Part shown: one piece after another, positions 17,968 to 25,307 of the stretch
How positions within the stretch are numbered: position 1 is the first letter of the stretch
Layout: the number at the start of each line of letters is the position of its first letter
DNA from: JBKECP01 sp047974765
Lineage (GTDB): Bacteria; Pseudomonadota; Gammaproteobacteria; Pseudomonadales; Halieaceae
Direction: 5' to 3'
Length of the DNA: 64,000 bases
NCBI GenBank assembly: GCA_047974765.1
Contig: JBKECP010000043.1
Location: forward strand, 1 to 64,000
The notes under the pieces: model-generated
What the model was told of the DNA's origin: nothing
Seen by the model: the letters and a program-made list of their open reading frames with translations, nothing else
Database searches by the model: none
Program-made: the position numbers and the translations under genes

Positions 17968-18035
17968 GGTATTTATCCACAAAAAATGCGAATTTTACCT
18001 CAAATCAACAGATTGGCCAGCACCTGTGCCCACGC

Positions 18036-19919
18036 TTATTTTTGCCGGGGTTTTCGCCCCTGCCTGTCTTGTCTACGGCCTGAACGATGCGACGGTTTTT
18101 GCAAGCCAGCACTATCGTCTTTATTATTTTTACGCACTTTGCCGACGGCGGCTCTGGTTTTACCCACTCCCTCATTATGATCCAGGCGGCTGATTTGCAG
18201 ACGCTGACCACTGACCCACACACCTTTGAGATGCCGGAATAATTCCTTTGGCATGCCTTCGGGCAAATCAATCGTGCTGTAGTGATCAAAAATAGCGATA
18301 TGGCCAATATACTGACTATCAATCTCCGCCTCGTTGGCAATAGCACCCACAATATTGCCAGGCTTTACGCCGTGCTCATGGCCCACTTCAATACGAAAAC
18401 GCTCCATCCCCACATCCGGTCGCGCTCGTTCAACACGTGACTGGGCGCTTTCTTTTGCTGTTTTATCACTGCGGTGACTGTTACTGCCAGCAATACGGCT
18501 ATCGGCATGACTTTTAGTCTTTTTACGCGCTGGTAATGCTTCTGGTCTGCCTTTGGTCTGGGCCTTGCGGTCTGTTTTTGCACCGCTAGTCTCCCCCCCT
18601 TTTGCGGGTAACACCTTATCGCCTTGTGCCAGCAATCCCAATGCCGCCGCAATATCCAGCACCGGCACGCCATGTTCGCGTTGATACAGATTAATCTGTT
18701 CACGCATAGCCGCCAGATCGCGGCTGGCAAGCACCTCGCTAATACGTGCCCGAAAGCGCTCGGCACGTTTGTCGGCAACCTGCTCAACACTTGGCAATTC
18801 CATTTTATCAATCGGCTTGCCGGTAGCACGCTCAATAGCTCGCAGCAGGCGCCGTTCCCGATTGGCGGCAAATAAAATAGCTTCGCCGGTGCGTCCGGCC
18901 CGGCCAGTACGACCAATACGGTGCACATAGGCTTCCACATCGTAAGGTATGTCGTAATTGATCACATGGCTGATACGATCAACATCGAGGCCGCGTGCAG
19001 CTACATCGGTTGCCACCAGAATATCAAGCTGGCCACGCTTGAGCTGTTCAACAGTCTTCTCCCTCTGTTTTTGTGCTACGTCACCATTGAGCGCTGCCGC
19101 CACATAACCGCGCGCAGCCAGCTTGTCAGCCAGTTCCGTAGTTGCCAGGCGCGTGCGTACAAAAATAATAACGCCATCGGTATCTTCTGTTTCGAGCATG
19201 CGGGTCAGTGCATCGAGCTTGTGAACACCGGCCATCATCCACACCCGCTGACGGATGGCATCATTGGTGACAGAGCGCATCTCAATTGTCACTTCCACCG
19301 GCGCTTGCAGATGCGAACGCGCAATGCGACGAATAGCATCTGGCATAGTGGCAGAGAACAGAGCAATCTGTCGCGCAGGTGGTGTCTGGGTCAACACCCA
19401 CTCCACATCGTCAATAAAACCCATGCGCAGCATCTCATCAGCCTCATCCAGTACCAGTAATTTGAGCTTGTCCAGCTTCAATGAACCGCGCCGCATATGG
19501 TCCATGACACGTCCCGGTGTACCGACAATGACATGCACACCCCGTTGTAACTGTCGTAACTGACCGCGATAATCAGAACCACCGTACAAAGGCAGAATAC
19601 GAAAACCGGGCAAATAACTGGCGTATTTCTGAAAAGCCTCAGCCACCTGGATAGCCAATTCACGGGTGGGTGCCAACACCAGCACCTGCGGCACATTCAG
19701 TGTCAAATCAAGCCCTGCCAGTGCAGGCAAAGCAAAGGCCGCCGTTTTACCCGTACCGGTTTGCGCCTGGCCAACCAGATCAACGCCGCCAAGCAAGGCA
19801 GGAATGGTACGTGCCTGAATGGCTGATGGACTTTCATAGCCAACATCGCGCAAGCTCTGTTGCAGGGCGTCAGGAAGAGCAAGATCTGCGAAAGTACTCG
19901 CATAAGATTCAGAAGACAT
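18036..19919 (-). CDS. deaD: DEAD-box ATP-dependent RNA helicase DeaD/CsdA
   Basis: This 627-residue RNA helicase is of the DeaD (CsdA) type, used in ribosome assembly and mRNA decay, especially in the cold. Motifs in order are the Q motif (TFADLALPDALQQSL...PSAIQ), AQTGTGKT, PTRELAIQ, GTPGRVMDH, VLDEADEML, SATMP, ARGLDVDRISHVINYD and HRIGRTGRAGR. A basic, low-complexity linker (about 450-530) leads to a DbpA-like RNA-binding domain (VGMERFRIEVG ... ISRLDH). The tail is basic. The start MSSESYASTF at 19919 was chosen. The extra 46 residues of the open frame are not helicase-like. Confidence 0.93.
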   Translation of the reverse strand: MSSESYASTFADLALPDALQQSLRDVGYESPSAIQARTIPALLGGVDLVGQAQTGTGKTAAFALPALAGLDLTLNVPQVLVLAPTRELAIQVAEAFQKYASYLPGFRILPLYGGSDYRGQLRQLQRGVHVIVGTPGRVMDHMRRGSLKLDKLKLLVLDEADEMLRMGFIDDVEWVLTQTPPARQIALFSATMPDAIRRIARSHLQAPVEVTIEMRSVTNDAIRQRVWMMAGVHKLDALTRMLETEDTDGVIIFVRTRLATTELADKLAARGYVAAALNGDVAQKQREKTVEQLKRGQLDILVATDVAARGLDVDRISHVINYDIPYDVEAYVHRIGRTGRAGRTGEAILFAANRERRLLRAIERATGKPIDKMELPSVEQVADKRAERFRARISEVLASRDLAAMREQINLYQREHGVPVLDIAAALGLLAQGDKVLPAKGGETSGAKTDRKAQTKGRPEALPARKKTKSHADSRIAGSNSHRSDKTAKESAQSRVERARPDVGMERFRIEVGHEHGVKPGNIVGAIANEAEIDSQYIGHIAIFDHYSTIDLPEGMPKELFRHLKGVWVSGQRLQISRLDHNEGVGKTRAAVGKVRKNNKDDSAGLQKPSHRSGRRQDRQGRKPRQK

Positions 19920-20748
19920 TGGTGGACCTGTCAGTAAAGGGAGCCGTTGGCGGGCGGCCAGTATACCCCAGAACCGGCCTATAAAAGCCATTGCGTACCT
20001 TTTTCCTGCCGGAAAATAGTGCTTGCCGTTTGAATCCACTTGCAGGCAAGGTATCACTGCTCAACAGATAATACAGATGACTTATATTGCCAGCAGATCA
20101 ACTGCGCTTCTATCAACCTGGCAATCAAATAAGGGCTCTGACTACAGCATTGACCCAAACGTTATGGATAAAACCCAAATGACAACAGACGTTTATTTAC
20201 AGTCCCTTTAAAAAAAGGGCGTATCATCCGCAAAAATCTTTACGCCTTTATTATCGAACCGTTTTTCTATCAGCCTGACCGCGATTGTCTCGCCACTCAA
20301 AAATTTTTGAAAAACCCAACGTATAAACCCGCTACCTGCTAATAACACTTTGAAAGGTGTTATGACCGTTCTTGATGACGGCACTGCTTTCTTGCGACAA
20401 ATCAATCTTAAAAAGTTCCTTCATGAAAAAAAGCCATTGCTATGCTTATTTACGGCAGAGAGGGGGCTGCTTGCATTTCATGGCTTTGACGGCCTGTGCC
20501 TGTTGTTTCCTCATAGTGTGCCAAATGCTGTAGGTGTTAATACCGCCTCAGTCGAGCGGGTGCTGGTTTATTGTTGGCCAGTCCCTATAAAAATTTCACC
20601 CATATCGCCTGACAAGGCAGGCAAAATTGTTAACAAAGCAGGACTAACACAGAAACGTGACCGCGGTGTTAATCAGCCCAGGCGATGCAAAAAAAGGACT
20701 TGAGGCTTGCCCGGTGGCGCAAAAAAACAGATGAAAGGAGTACAGACC
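19920..20748. other. 829-bp divergent intergenic region between deaD and the fibre operon
   Basis: No convincing gene is seen. The region should hold the promoters of deaD (leftward) and of the fibre operon (rightward). It contains a fragment of the dispersed repeat (20112-20142), a near-perfect ATAACACTTT/AAGGTGTTAT inverted repeat (about 20340-20361) and a TTGTTAACAA palindrome (20629-20638). Open frames of 65 codons (minus, 20208-20405) and 117 codons (plus, 20350-20703) lack ribosome sites and recognisable features. No clear sigma-70 or sigma-54 promoter could be fixed by eye. Confidence 0.6.
20112..20142 (+). repeat. Dispersed intergenic repeat, copy F (left-edge fragment)
   Basis: ATCAACCTGGCAATCAAATA matches the left edge of copies A, C and E. 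After this the similarity fades, so it is a decayed or truncated copy. Confidence 0.5.
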
Positions 20749-21504
20749 ATGAAATATTTACTGCTAACAACACTGGCTGCAGGGCTGAGTCTGCCAATGG
20801 TGGCTACCGCCGGTCCAGACAATAACGCAGACACCGTCAATACCCAGACGGCAACAGCCTCTTCAAGCGCTGACAGCTCGGGCGCATCAGCCAATGAATT
20901 ATCCACAGCACTGACACTCACAGGTGTAGGCAATGGCAATGACCTGAGTAACAATGCCAATAACGCCATAACGGACTCCAATAATACCGATGCCAGCTAC
21001 AATGATTCAGGGAATCTGGGGCTGAATATGGACAATGCCGGCAATACCGACAATAGCGCCACCGACTCCAACAATTTCGGCCTGGGTGTCACCGACTCAT
21101 TCAATCTTGATTCGAGCAATAATGATTCCAACAATCTGGCGGCTACGTTTAACAGTGAGTCCAATGCCGACAACAGCGTCAATGGCAGCAACAATCTGTC
21201 AGTTGGTCTGGACAATATCGGTAATACAACAACCGGCATCAGTGATTCAGGCAATTTTACAAGCAGTGACTCCGGCAATACCTCAATCAATATTGATGCT
21301 GTTGTCAGTGTGGCCACCTTGTCAGGCACTGTCAGCAACAACAACCTGATAATGAACCCGGCATCCACCTACAGCTCCAGCAACACAATTTCAGAAGGCT
21401 CGCTGACGGATGTCGCCGGCATTACGCTGGTAGGTCAAAACGGTGGTGCCAACAGCCTGATACAACAAAATGTATCCGTGCAATCCACGCTGAACCTGAA
21501 CTAA
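20749..21504 (+). CDS. Secreted fibre subunit 1 (Fap-amyloid-like, decapeptide-repeat protein)
   Basis: This 251-residue protein has a clear Sec signal peptide (MKYLLLTTLAAGLSLPMVATA, cleaved near residue 21). The mature chain is rich in Asn, Ser, Asp, Gly and Thr and contains no Cys. Residues 67-176 are eleven uninterrupted 10-residue units such as SGNLGLNMDN and SNNFGLGVTD, with Asn at position 3 of nearly every unit. A conserved C-terminal region follows, with QNGGANSLIQQ and then NVSVQSTLNL. The ATG at 20749 has AAAGGAG eight bases upstream; an earlier in-frame ATG at 20707 would spoil the signal peptide. It is the first gene of the operon. I infer a FapB/FapC-like amyloid subunit from the neighbours and composition. 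The repeat differs from the FapC repeats I know, so it is a divergent type. Confidence 0.7.
   Translation: MKYLLLTTLAAGLSLPMVATAGPDNNADTVNTQTATASSSADSSGASANELSTALTLTGVGNGNDLSNNANNAITDSNNTDASYNDSGNLGLNMDNAGNTDNSATDSNNFGLGVTDSFNLDSSNNDSNNLAATFNSESNADNSVNGSNNLSVGLDNIGNTTTGISDSGNFTSSDSGNTSINIDAVVSVATLSGTVSNNNLIMNPASTYSSSNTISEGSLTDVAGITLVGQNGGANSLIQQNVSVQSTLNLN
20947..21276 (+). repeat. Eleven tandem 30-bp coding units (10-residue repeats), subunit 1
   Basis: Codons 67-176 divide into eleven 10-residue units with pattern [S/A/I][N/G/F]N[x]6[D/N/G]. One of the eleven (ESNADNSVNG) has Glu and Ser at positions 1-2 but keeps Asn at position 3. Adjacent units also alternate, giving a 20-residue super-period: a unit such as SNNLSVGLDN with Leu/Phe at position 4, then IGNTTTGISD with a polar position 4 or 5. 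The DNA units are diverged, so the repeat is old and kept by selection on the protein. Confidence 0.85.
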
Positions 21505-21528
21505 CGCGAGCAGACAAGGAGATCCGTC

Positions 21529-22317
21529 ATGAAACATACACCACTATTTTGCGCGCTGGTTCTGGCCAGCGTGACCGGCTTGGCTTGGGGTACTCCCACC
21601 AATACAGCAACAACCTCAGCTGTGTCACAGGAAGGGACCGCCACTTCCGAAGCAATGAACAGCGGCGCCTCTGCCAATGAGAATTCACTGGCTGCTACTG
21701 TCACAGACTCCCTTAGCGACAACAATCTGAGCAATAACCCGGATAACTCACAATCTGGCTCATTCAACCTCAACGGCAGCAGCAATAATTCCGACAATGT
21801 TGATGCCGGTTTTAACAATGTACTTAATACCAACAATGCACAGGCAAACTCGGGCAATTCGGACACGAACCTGTCCGGCGTTGGCAACTGGGATGACAGC
21901 AACAATAATTCTTTCAACTCTGAGTTATCGGCAAATCTGCTGACCAATGAAGACAACTCCCAGAACGACTCAGGTAATACCGATCTTACCGCGTCCAATA
22001 TGCTCAACACAGACATGCAAATCAGCAACTCCGGCAATACAGATATCAATAATTCCGGGAATTTGAGCATCGACACGGCCGTTGCACTGAACATGGCGGA
22101 TCTGCAAGCTACCGTCAGTGACAACTCAATGACCATGGGGACAGCCACGGATGGCGGTGCAATGGCTGATTCAGCCAACGGTATTGCTGCCTCAGGTATT
22201 GGTCTGTCCGGTATTACCGGTATCGCCCAGAACGGGGTGGCTAACAGTCAGATCCAGCAAAATGTCAGTGTGCAGTCAGAACTCAATCTTGGTGGTGGCA
22301 GCGGCGGAACACTCTAG
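21529..22317 (+). CDS. Secreted fibre subunit 2 (Fap-amyloid-like, paralogue of subunit 1)
   Basis: This 262-residue protein has a signal peptide (MKHTPLFCALVLASVTGLAWG). Residues 68-177 are eleven 10-residue units, the same number and almost the same position as in subunit 1. Examples are SGNSDTNLSG, VGNWDDSNNN, LTNEDNSQND and SGNTDLTASN. Units starting with Ser alternate with units starting with a hydrophobic residue (V, L, M), giving a 20-residue period. The C-terminal region matches subunit 1 (QNGVANSQIQQ, then NVSVQSELNL) and ends in GGGSGGTL. It lies 24 bp after subunit 1 with AAGGAG before its ATG. It presumably arose by tandem gene duplication and is inferred to be the second fibre subunit. 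Confidence 0.7.
   Translation: MKHTPLFCALVLASVTGLAWGTPTNTATTSAVSQEGTATSEAMNSGASANENSLAATVTDSLSDNNLSNNPDNSQSGSFNLNGSSNNSDNVDAGFNNVLNTNNAQANSGNSDTNLSGVGNWDDSNNNSFNSELSANLLTNEDNSQNDSGNTDLTASNMLNTDMQISNSGNTDINNSGNLSIDTAVALNMADLQATVSDNSMTMGTATDGGAMADSANGIAASGIGLSGITGIAQNGVANSQIQQNVSVQSELNLGGGSGGTL
21730..22059 (+). repeat. Eleven tandem 30-bp coding units (10-residue repeats), subunit 2
   Basis: Codons 68-177 divide into eleven 10-residue units, every one with Asn at position 3 except the slightly irregular SQSG boundary. From the third unit on, odd units start with S[G/D/F]N and even units with [V/L/M][L/G/T]N. Confidence 0.85.
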
Positions 22318-22353
22318 CCCGTTGTTTAACTATTCCGATTGGATTCACTACCA

Positions 22354-22379
22354 GGCGGAGCCAGCTTGGCTGGCCCGCC
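22354..22379 (+). promoter_or_regulatory. Intercistronic hairpin between subunit genes and export genes
   Basis: GGCGG-a-GCCAGC, loop TTG, GCTGGC-CCGCC forms an 11-bp GC-rich stem with one bulged base. No T run follows, so it is not a standard terminator. Its place, after the two subunit genes and before the small protein and peptidase genes, suits an RNA-stability or partial attenuation element that lets subunits be made in excess. Confidence 0.55.
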
Positions 22380-22409
22380 CTGTAGCGTCCCGTGGGCAAG
22401 GAGATAATT

Positions 22410-22802
22410 ATGTCAACAAGGATTTTGCACAGCCGTATACCATCAGGAGCAGCGTTGGCACTGGCCACACTGTACTGGATAACACACACTGCCATAGCCG
22501 AGGCGGAAGTAAACAATGACCATCACAGTACATTATCTGCCCTGGCAATAGGCAATGCAGAACTTGATCTGCAACGCGCCCGTGAAGGTCTGCATGTCGA
22601 TGGTCTGGCAATGCAACTCGGTGAGATCCATACAGATGCCACCATCAACGACAACGTTCTCAATGCCGAACAAACAGGCCTCAACAGTGTCGGCTCTGGT
22701 GCTTTCAGTCATGCCTCAGGGCTGGTGTTCTCGGTACAAAACTCCGGCAATCATGTGATCATTCAGAACACCACCTTGATCAACGTCAATATGCAACCAT
22801 GA
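22410..22802 (+). CDS. Small secreted protein of the fibre operon (possible nucleator or minor subunit)
   Basis: This 130-residue protein begins MSTRILHSRIPSGAALALATLYWITHTAIAEAE, a long signal-peptide-like N terminus cleaved near residue 31. The C-terminal half reads INDNVLNAEQTGLNSVGSG, then AFSHASGLVFSVQNSGNHV, then IIQNTTLINVNM. It has QNSGN and IQNTTLINV stretches that echo the C-terminal motif of the two subunits but no decapeptide block. I chose the ATG at 22410 (CAAGGAG upstream). Its end overlaps the next start by four bases (ATGA). I do not recognise a named family. I infer a minor fibre component. Confidence 0.65.
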   Translation: MSTRILHSRIPSGAALALATLYWITHTAIAEAEVNNDHHSTLSALAIGNAELDLQRAREGLHVDGLAMQLGEIHTDATINDNVLNAEQTGLNSVGSGAFSHASGLVFSVQNSGNHVIIQNTTLINVNMQP

Positions 22803-23542
22803 ACACTTCACGTCGATCAGCTTATCCGGTACGGCCCTTGCGACAATATTGGCAAACTGTACCAACAGCTTTGCTGGTATCACTGATGCTGTACCTGCCG
22901 ACAACTTTGGCAGGCACTGTCAATCTGCCCGGCACTGGCGGCATGGTATTTACCGTAGCCGTCACCAGTTTCCAGGAACAGAAATTCGCCCGGGTAATCC
23001 CTCAGGCTTACGATTTCAGTTGTGGCTCGGCCGCTGTTGCCACCTTGCTGACATTTCACTTTGAACAAACAGTGACAGAGCATGATATTTTTATCGATAT
23101 GTATCAGCAGGGTGATCAGGCACTTATTCAGAGCAAGGGCTTCTCTTTACTGGATATGAAGCGCTATCTGGAACGCAGAGGATACAAAGCTGATGGCTTT
23201 CGTATTTCTCTGGATAAACTGCGCGAGGTAGGCGTACCCGCTATTGCCCTGATCGATACCAACGGTTATACCCACTTTATTGTTATCAAGGCAGTTGATG
23301 ATCGCCATGTAATAGTTGGTGATTCGGCACTGGGCATGCGCGCTCTGTCACGATCAGAATTCGAAGGTATGTGGAACGGTATTTTATTTTTAATCCACAA
23401 TCATGCCGAGCTCGCAAAGCGCCATTTTAATAAAGAGGAAGATTGGGCCTATTTGGTACTGCCACCACTGGATCAGGCAGTATCCCAACGAACACTGGCT
23501 GAATTTACCCTTAGCCTGCCGGTCAGAAGCCATGATTATTGA
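22799..23542 (+). CDS. C39-type papain-fold peptidase, FapD-like
   Basis: This 247-residue protein has an N-terminal hydrophobic export or anchor segment (about 20-40) and then a peptidase C39 domain. The catalytic Cys is C75 in YDFSCGSAAVATLL, with His159 in GYTHFIVIKAV and Asp175 in VGDSALGMR, so the triad is complete. Unlike bacteriocin exporters it has no ABC-transporter domain. This is the arrangement of Pseudomonas FapD, including the SFSLLDMKRYL-type region (here GFSLLDMKRYLERRGYKADGF). FapD is needed for Fap amyloid export, probably by cutting a component in the periplasm. The gene overlaps both neighbours (4 bp before, 11 bp after), which shows tight coupling. Confidence 0.82.
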   Translation: MNTSRRSAYPVRPLRQYWQTVPTALLVSLMLYLPTTLAGTVNLPGTGGMVFTVAVTSFQEQKFARVIPQAYDFSCGSAAVATLLTFHFEQTVTEHDIFIDMYQQGDQALIQSKGFSLLDMKRYLERRGYKADGFRISLDKLREVGVPAIALIDTNGYTHFIVIKAVDDRHVIVGDSALGMRALSRSEFEGMWNGILFLIHNHAELAKRHFNKEEDWAYLVLPPLDQAVSQRTLAEFTLSLPVRSHDY

Positions 23543-24134
23543 TAACGCCAAACCTGTTCTGAGATTGACACCACCTGCGACGATTTTTTCAGGGCTTGTT
23601 TTTTTGCTTGCAGTGGCTGAAAGCAGCATAGCAAAGTCTGATGATGAGCCGCAGATTCCCGCCTATATTGAATATGCACAACAAGAAGCCCAGTTGGGAT
23701 CACCCCTGGATTTACAGCAGCTACAAAATTTACGTGGCGGCTTCACTAACACTAACGGCCTGCATTTTGCATTCGGCCTGGAACGCATAACACGACTCAA
23801 TGGAGATGCCTTATCACAGGTCAGCGTGATACTTCCCGTCTTCAGTTTACAGGGTGATATAACCACCAACACTTTTGCACAATACAATGCAGATACCTTT
23901 TCACAGATCAATGGGCTCGATGCCTTTAATCCTGCCAGCTATTCAGCCAATTCTGCCAATACAATTTTTGCAAGCTCTTTCACGCTGCCACTGATTATTC
24001 AGAACAACCTTGACAACCAGCATATTGAGAACTTGACTTCAATCAGTCTGGATATATTTGGCACGGATGCATTCCGGGGCAGTACGATATACAGCCTGAT
24101 TGAAGCAACATCCATCCAGTCACTCAGGCCTTAG
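23532..24134 (+). CDS. Secreted protein in the FapE position of the fibre operon
   Basis: This 200-residue protein has a signal-like segment (TIFSGLVFLLAVAESSIA, about residues 20-37). The mature part contains LRGGFTNTNGLHFAFGLERITRLNGD, a pattern I associate with small proteins beside Fap-like loci, and continues into a beta-rich stretch with no Cys. The ATG at 23532 is preferred; it overlaps the peptidase stop by 11 bp. An in-frame start at 23403 would only read through the peptidase gene. By position and size it corresponds to FapE, but I see no decisive sequence match. The function is unproven: minor subunit or export factor. Confidence 0.6.
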   Translation: MIIDNAKPVLRLTPPATIFSGLVFLLAVAESSIAKSDDEPQIPAYIEYAQQEAQLGSPLDLQQLQNLRGGFTNTNGLHFAFGLERITRLNGDALSQVSVILPVFSLQGDITTNTFAQYNADTFSQINGLDAFNPASYSANSANTIFASSFTLPLIIQNNLDNQHIENLTSISLDIFGTDAFRGSTIYSLIEATSIQSLRP

Positions 24135-24180
24135 TGCTTTCCCACTTGTCTGTTTTTCGTGTCAACATATTATTGATATT

Positions 24181-24211
24181 GGCGGTTTTCCTGGCTTGCA
24201 GAAAAACCGCC
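24181..24211 (+). other. Perfect hairpin between the FapE-position gene and the barrel gene
   Basis: GGCGGTTTT and AAAACCGCC form a perfect 9-bp stem around a 13-base loop, 20 bp before the start of the barrel gene. There is no T run on the plus strand. It may stabilise or process the transcript, or affect translation of the next gene. Confidence 0.45.
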
Positions 24212-24230
24212 TCTAAATACGGGGGAACAG

Positions 24231-25307
24231 ATGATGATAAATCAGCATATTATTTTCCGGTGTCTGCTTTGTTTTTTATTGATAATGACCTCCTGGCCAG
24301 TTTTGGCACAAACACAAAACAGTGACAAGACACCAACACAACCAGTAGGCGAAGCTCCCGAAAAAGGCTCACAATCCCCACAAGTGGTCTTCAGTGATCG
24401 GGGTGTACGCGGCCTGCTGACACCGGCAGGCCGCACGGTGATAGAACCTTCTTTTTCCTATACACATTCTTCTTCAACAGCCGTTGCTATAGAAGGTTTT
24501 ACCATTCTGCCTGCATTGGTGGTGGGCCTGATTAACGTCGCTCAAGTACAGCGGGACTCCTATATTGCAGCCATCTCGACACGCCACGGTATGGGTGAAC
24601 GCTGGGAGGTCGGCTTTTATCTGCCTTATGTTTATCGGGATGAAGCCACCCGGCAGCGCGACATTCTCGATGGTTCCTCAGCAGATTACATCTCCGACAC
24701 TGATGGTAGCGGTATTGGCGATGTAGAGGCCTCTTTACGTTACCAGATCAACAGTGGTGCCGATGGCGGCCCGGTATTTATTGGCAGCCTCCGCGTCAAG
24801 AGCGACTCTGGCGAGGGACCTTTTGACATTGAGCGCGGCACAATTTTTAGCGATGACGGTGTACGCATCAGCGATGTATTCAAAGAACAGCCCACCGGCT
24901 CGGGATTTTGGGGAGTACAACCAAGTATTACTGCAATATATACCACCGCACCCGCAGTACTGTACGGCAGCCTGAGTTACTACTGGAATATCGAACACGA
25001 TATCGGTGGCGAAACCGGTAAAATAGATCCGGGTGATGCCATCGGTTTGAGCATGGGTATTGGCTTTGCTATTAATCAGCGGACATCATTCAGCCTGGGT
25101 TACGAGCACAACACCGTATTTAAAACCAGAGTCGAACATGACGCGGGGCTGGATGCCCGCTTTGAGCGCACACAGGTGGGCTCTTTCCTGCTCGGTGTTT
25201 CTCTGGCCACATCACCCAAACGCAGCTGGAATTTATCAATTGCCATTGGCGCAACAGAGGCAGCGGCTGATGTTCAAATGACATTGCGTGTCCCGATCAG
25301 TCTGTAG
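24231..25307 (+). CDS. FapF-like outer-membrane beta-barrel transporter
   Basis: This 358-residue protein has a signal peptide (FRCLLCFLLIMTSWPVLAQ, about residues 9-27). A short linker follows, then a barrel made of alternating strands ending in aromatic or hydrophobic residues (EPSFSYTHSSS, WEVGFYLPYVYRDE, TSFSLGYEHNTVFKT, DVQMTLRVPISL). Stretches such as GVRGLLTPAGRTVIEPSFSY, GPVFIGSLRVKSDSGEGPFD and PTGSGFWGVQPSITAIY fit FapF, the trimeric pore that exports Fap amyloid subunits. Pseudomonas FapF has a long helical N-terminal plug or coiled coil; here only about 35 residues separate the signal from the barrel. It is the last gene of the operon and probably the secretion pore. Confidence 0.78.
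   Translation: MMINQHIIFRCLLCFLLIMTSWPVLAQTQNSDKTPTQPVGEAPEKGSQSPQVVFSDRGVRGLLTPAGRTVIEPSFSYTHSSSTAVAIEGFTILPALVVGLINVAQVQRDSYIAAISTRHGMGERWEVGFYLPYVYRDEATRQRDILDGSSADYISDTDGSGIGDVEASLRYQINSGADGGPVFIGSLRVKSDSGEGPFDIERGTIFSDDGVRISDVFKEQPTGSGFWGVQPSITAIYTTAPAVLYGSLSYYWNIEHDIGGETGKIDPGDAIGLSMGIGFAINQRTSFSLGYEHNTVFKTRVEHDAGLDARFERTQVGSFLLGVSLATSPKRSWNLSIAIGATEAAADVQMTLRVPISL

Noticed and set aside
20380..20396. Sigma-54-like GGCAC...TTGC before the fibre operon
   Set aside because: The spacing between the GG and GC elements is 14 where 12 is required, and no enhancer-like site was found.
20350..20703. 117-codon open frame upstream of the fibre operon
   Set aside because: No ribosome site, no signal peptide or domain, and it ends in a composition like the surrounding non-coding DNA. 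It is kept only as part of the intergenic description.
20947..22059. The 30-bp periodicity as a CRISPR array
   Set aside because: The units are diverged, have no spacers, stay in frame through two genes and encode a clear amino-acid pattern.
21501..22178. 225-codon leucine/serine-rich frame on the minus strand of subunit 2
   Set aside because: It is the shadow of the repeated Asn/Ser/Asp codons read backwards. Subunit 1 has a similar shadow (20997-21368). The plus-strand frames have ribosome sites and signal peptides.
24134..24325. 63-codon frame with a lipobox-like start (LAVFLAC) between the FapE-position gene and the barrel gene
   Set aside because: It starts with GTG on top of the previous stop, has no ribosome site, and half of it overlaps the signal peptide of the barrel gene in another frame. 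A chance hydrophobic stretch is more likely.
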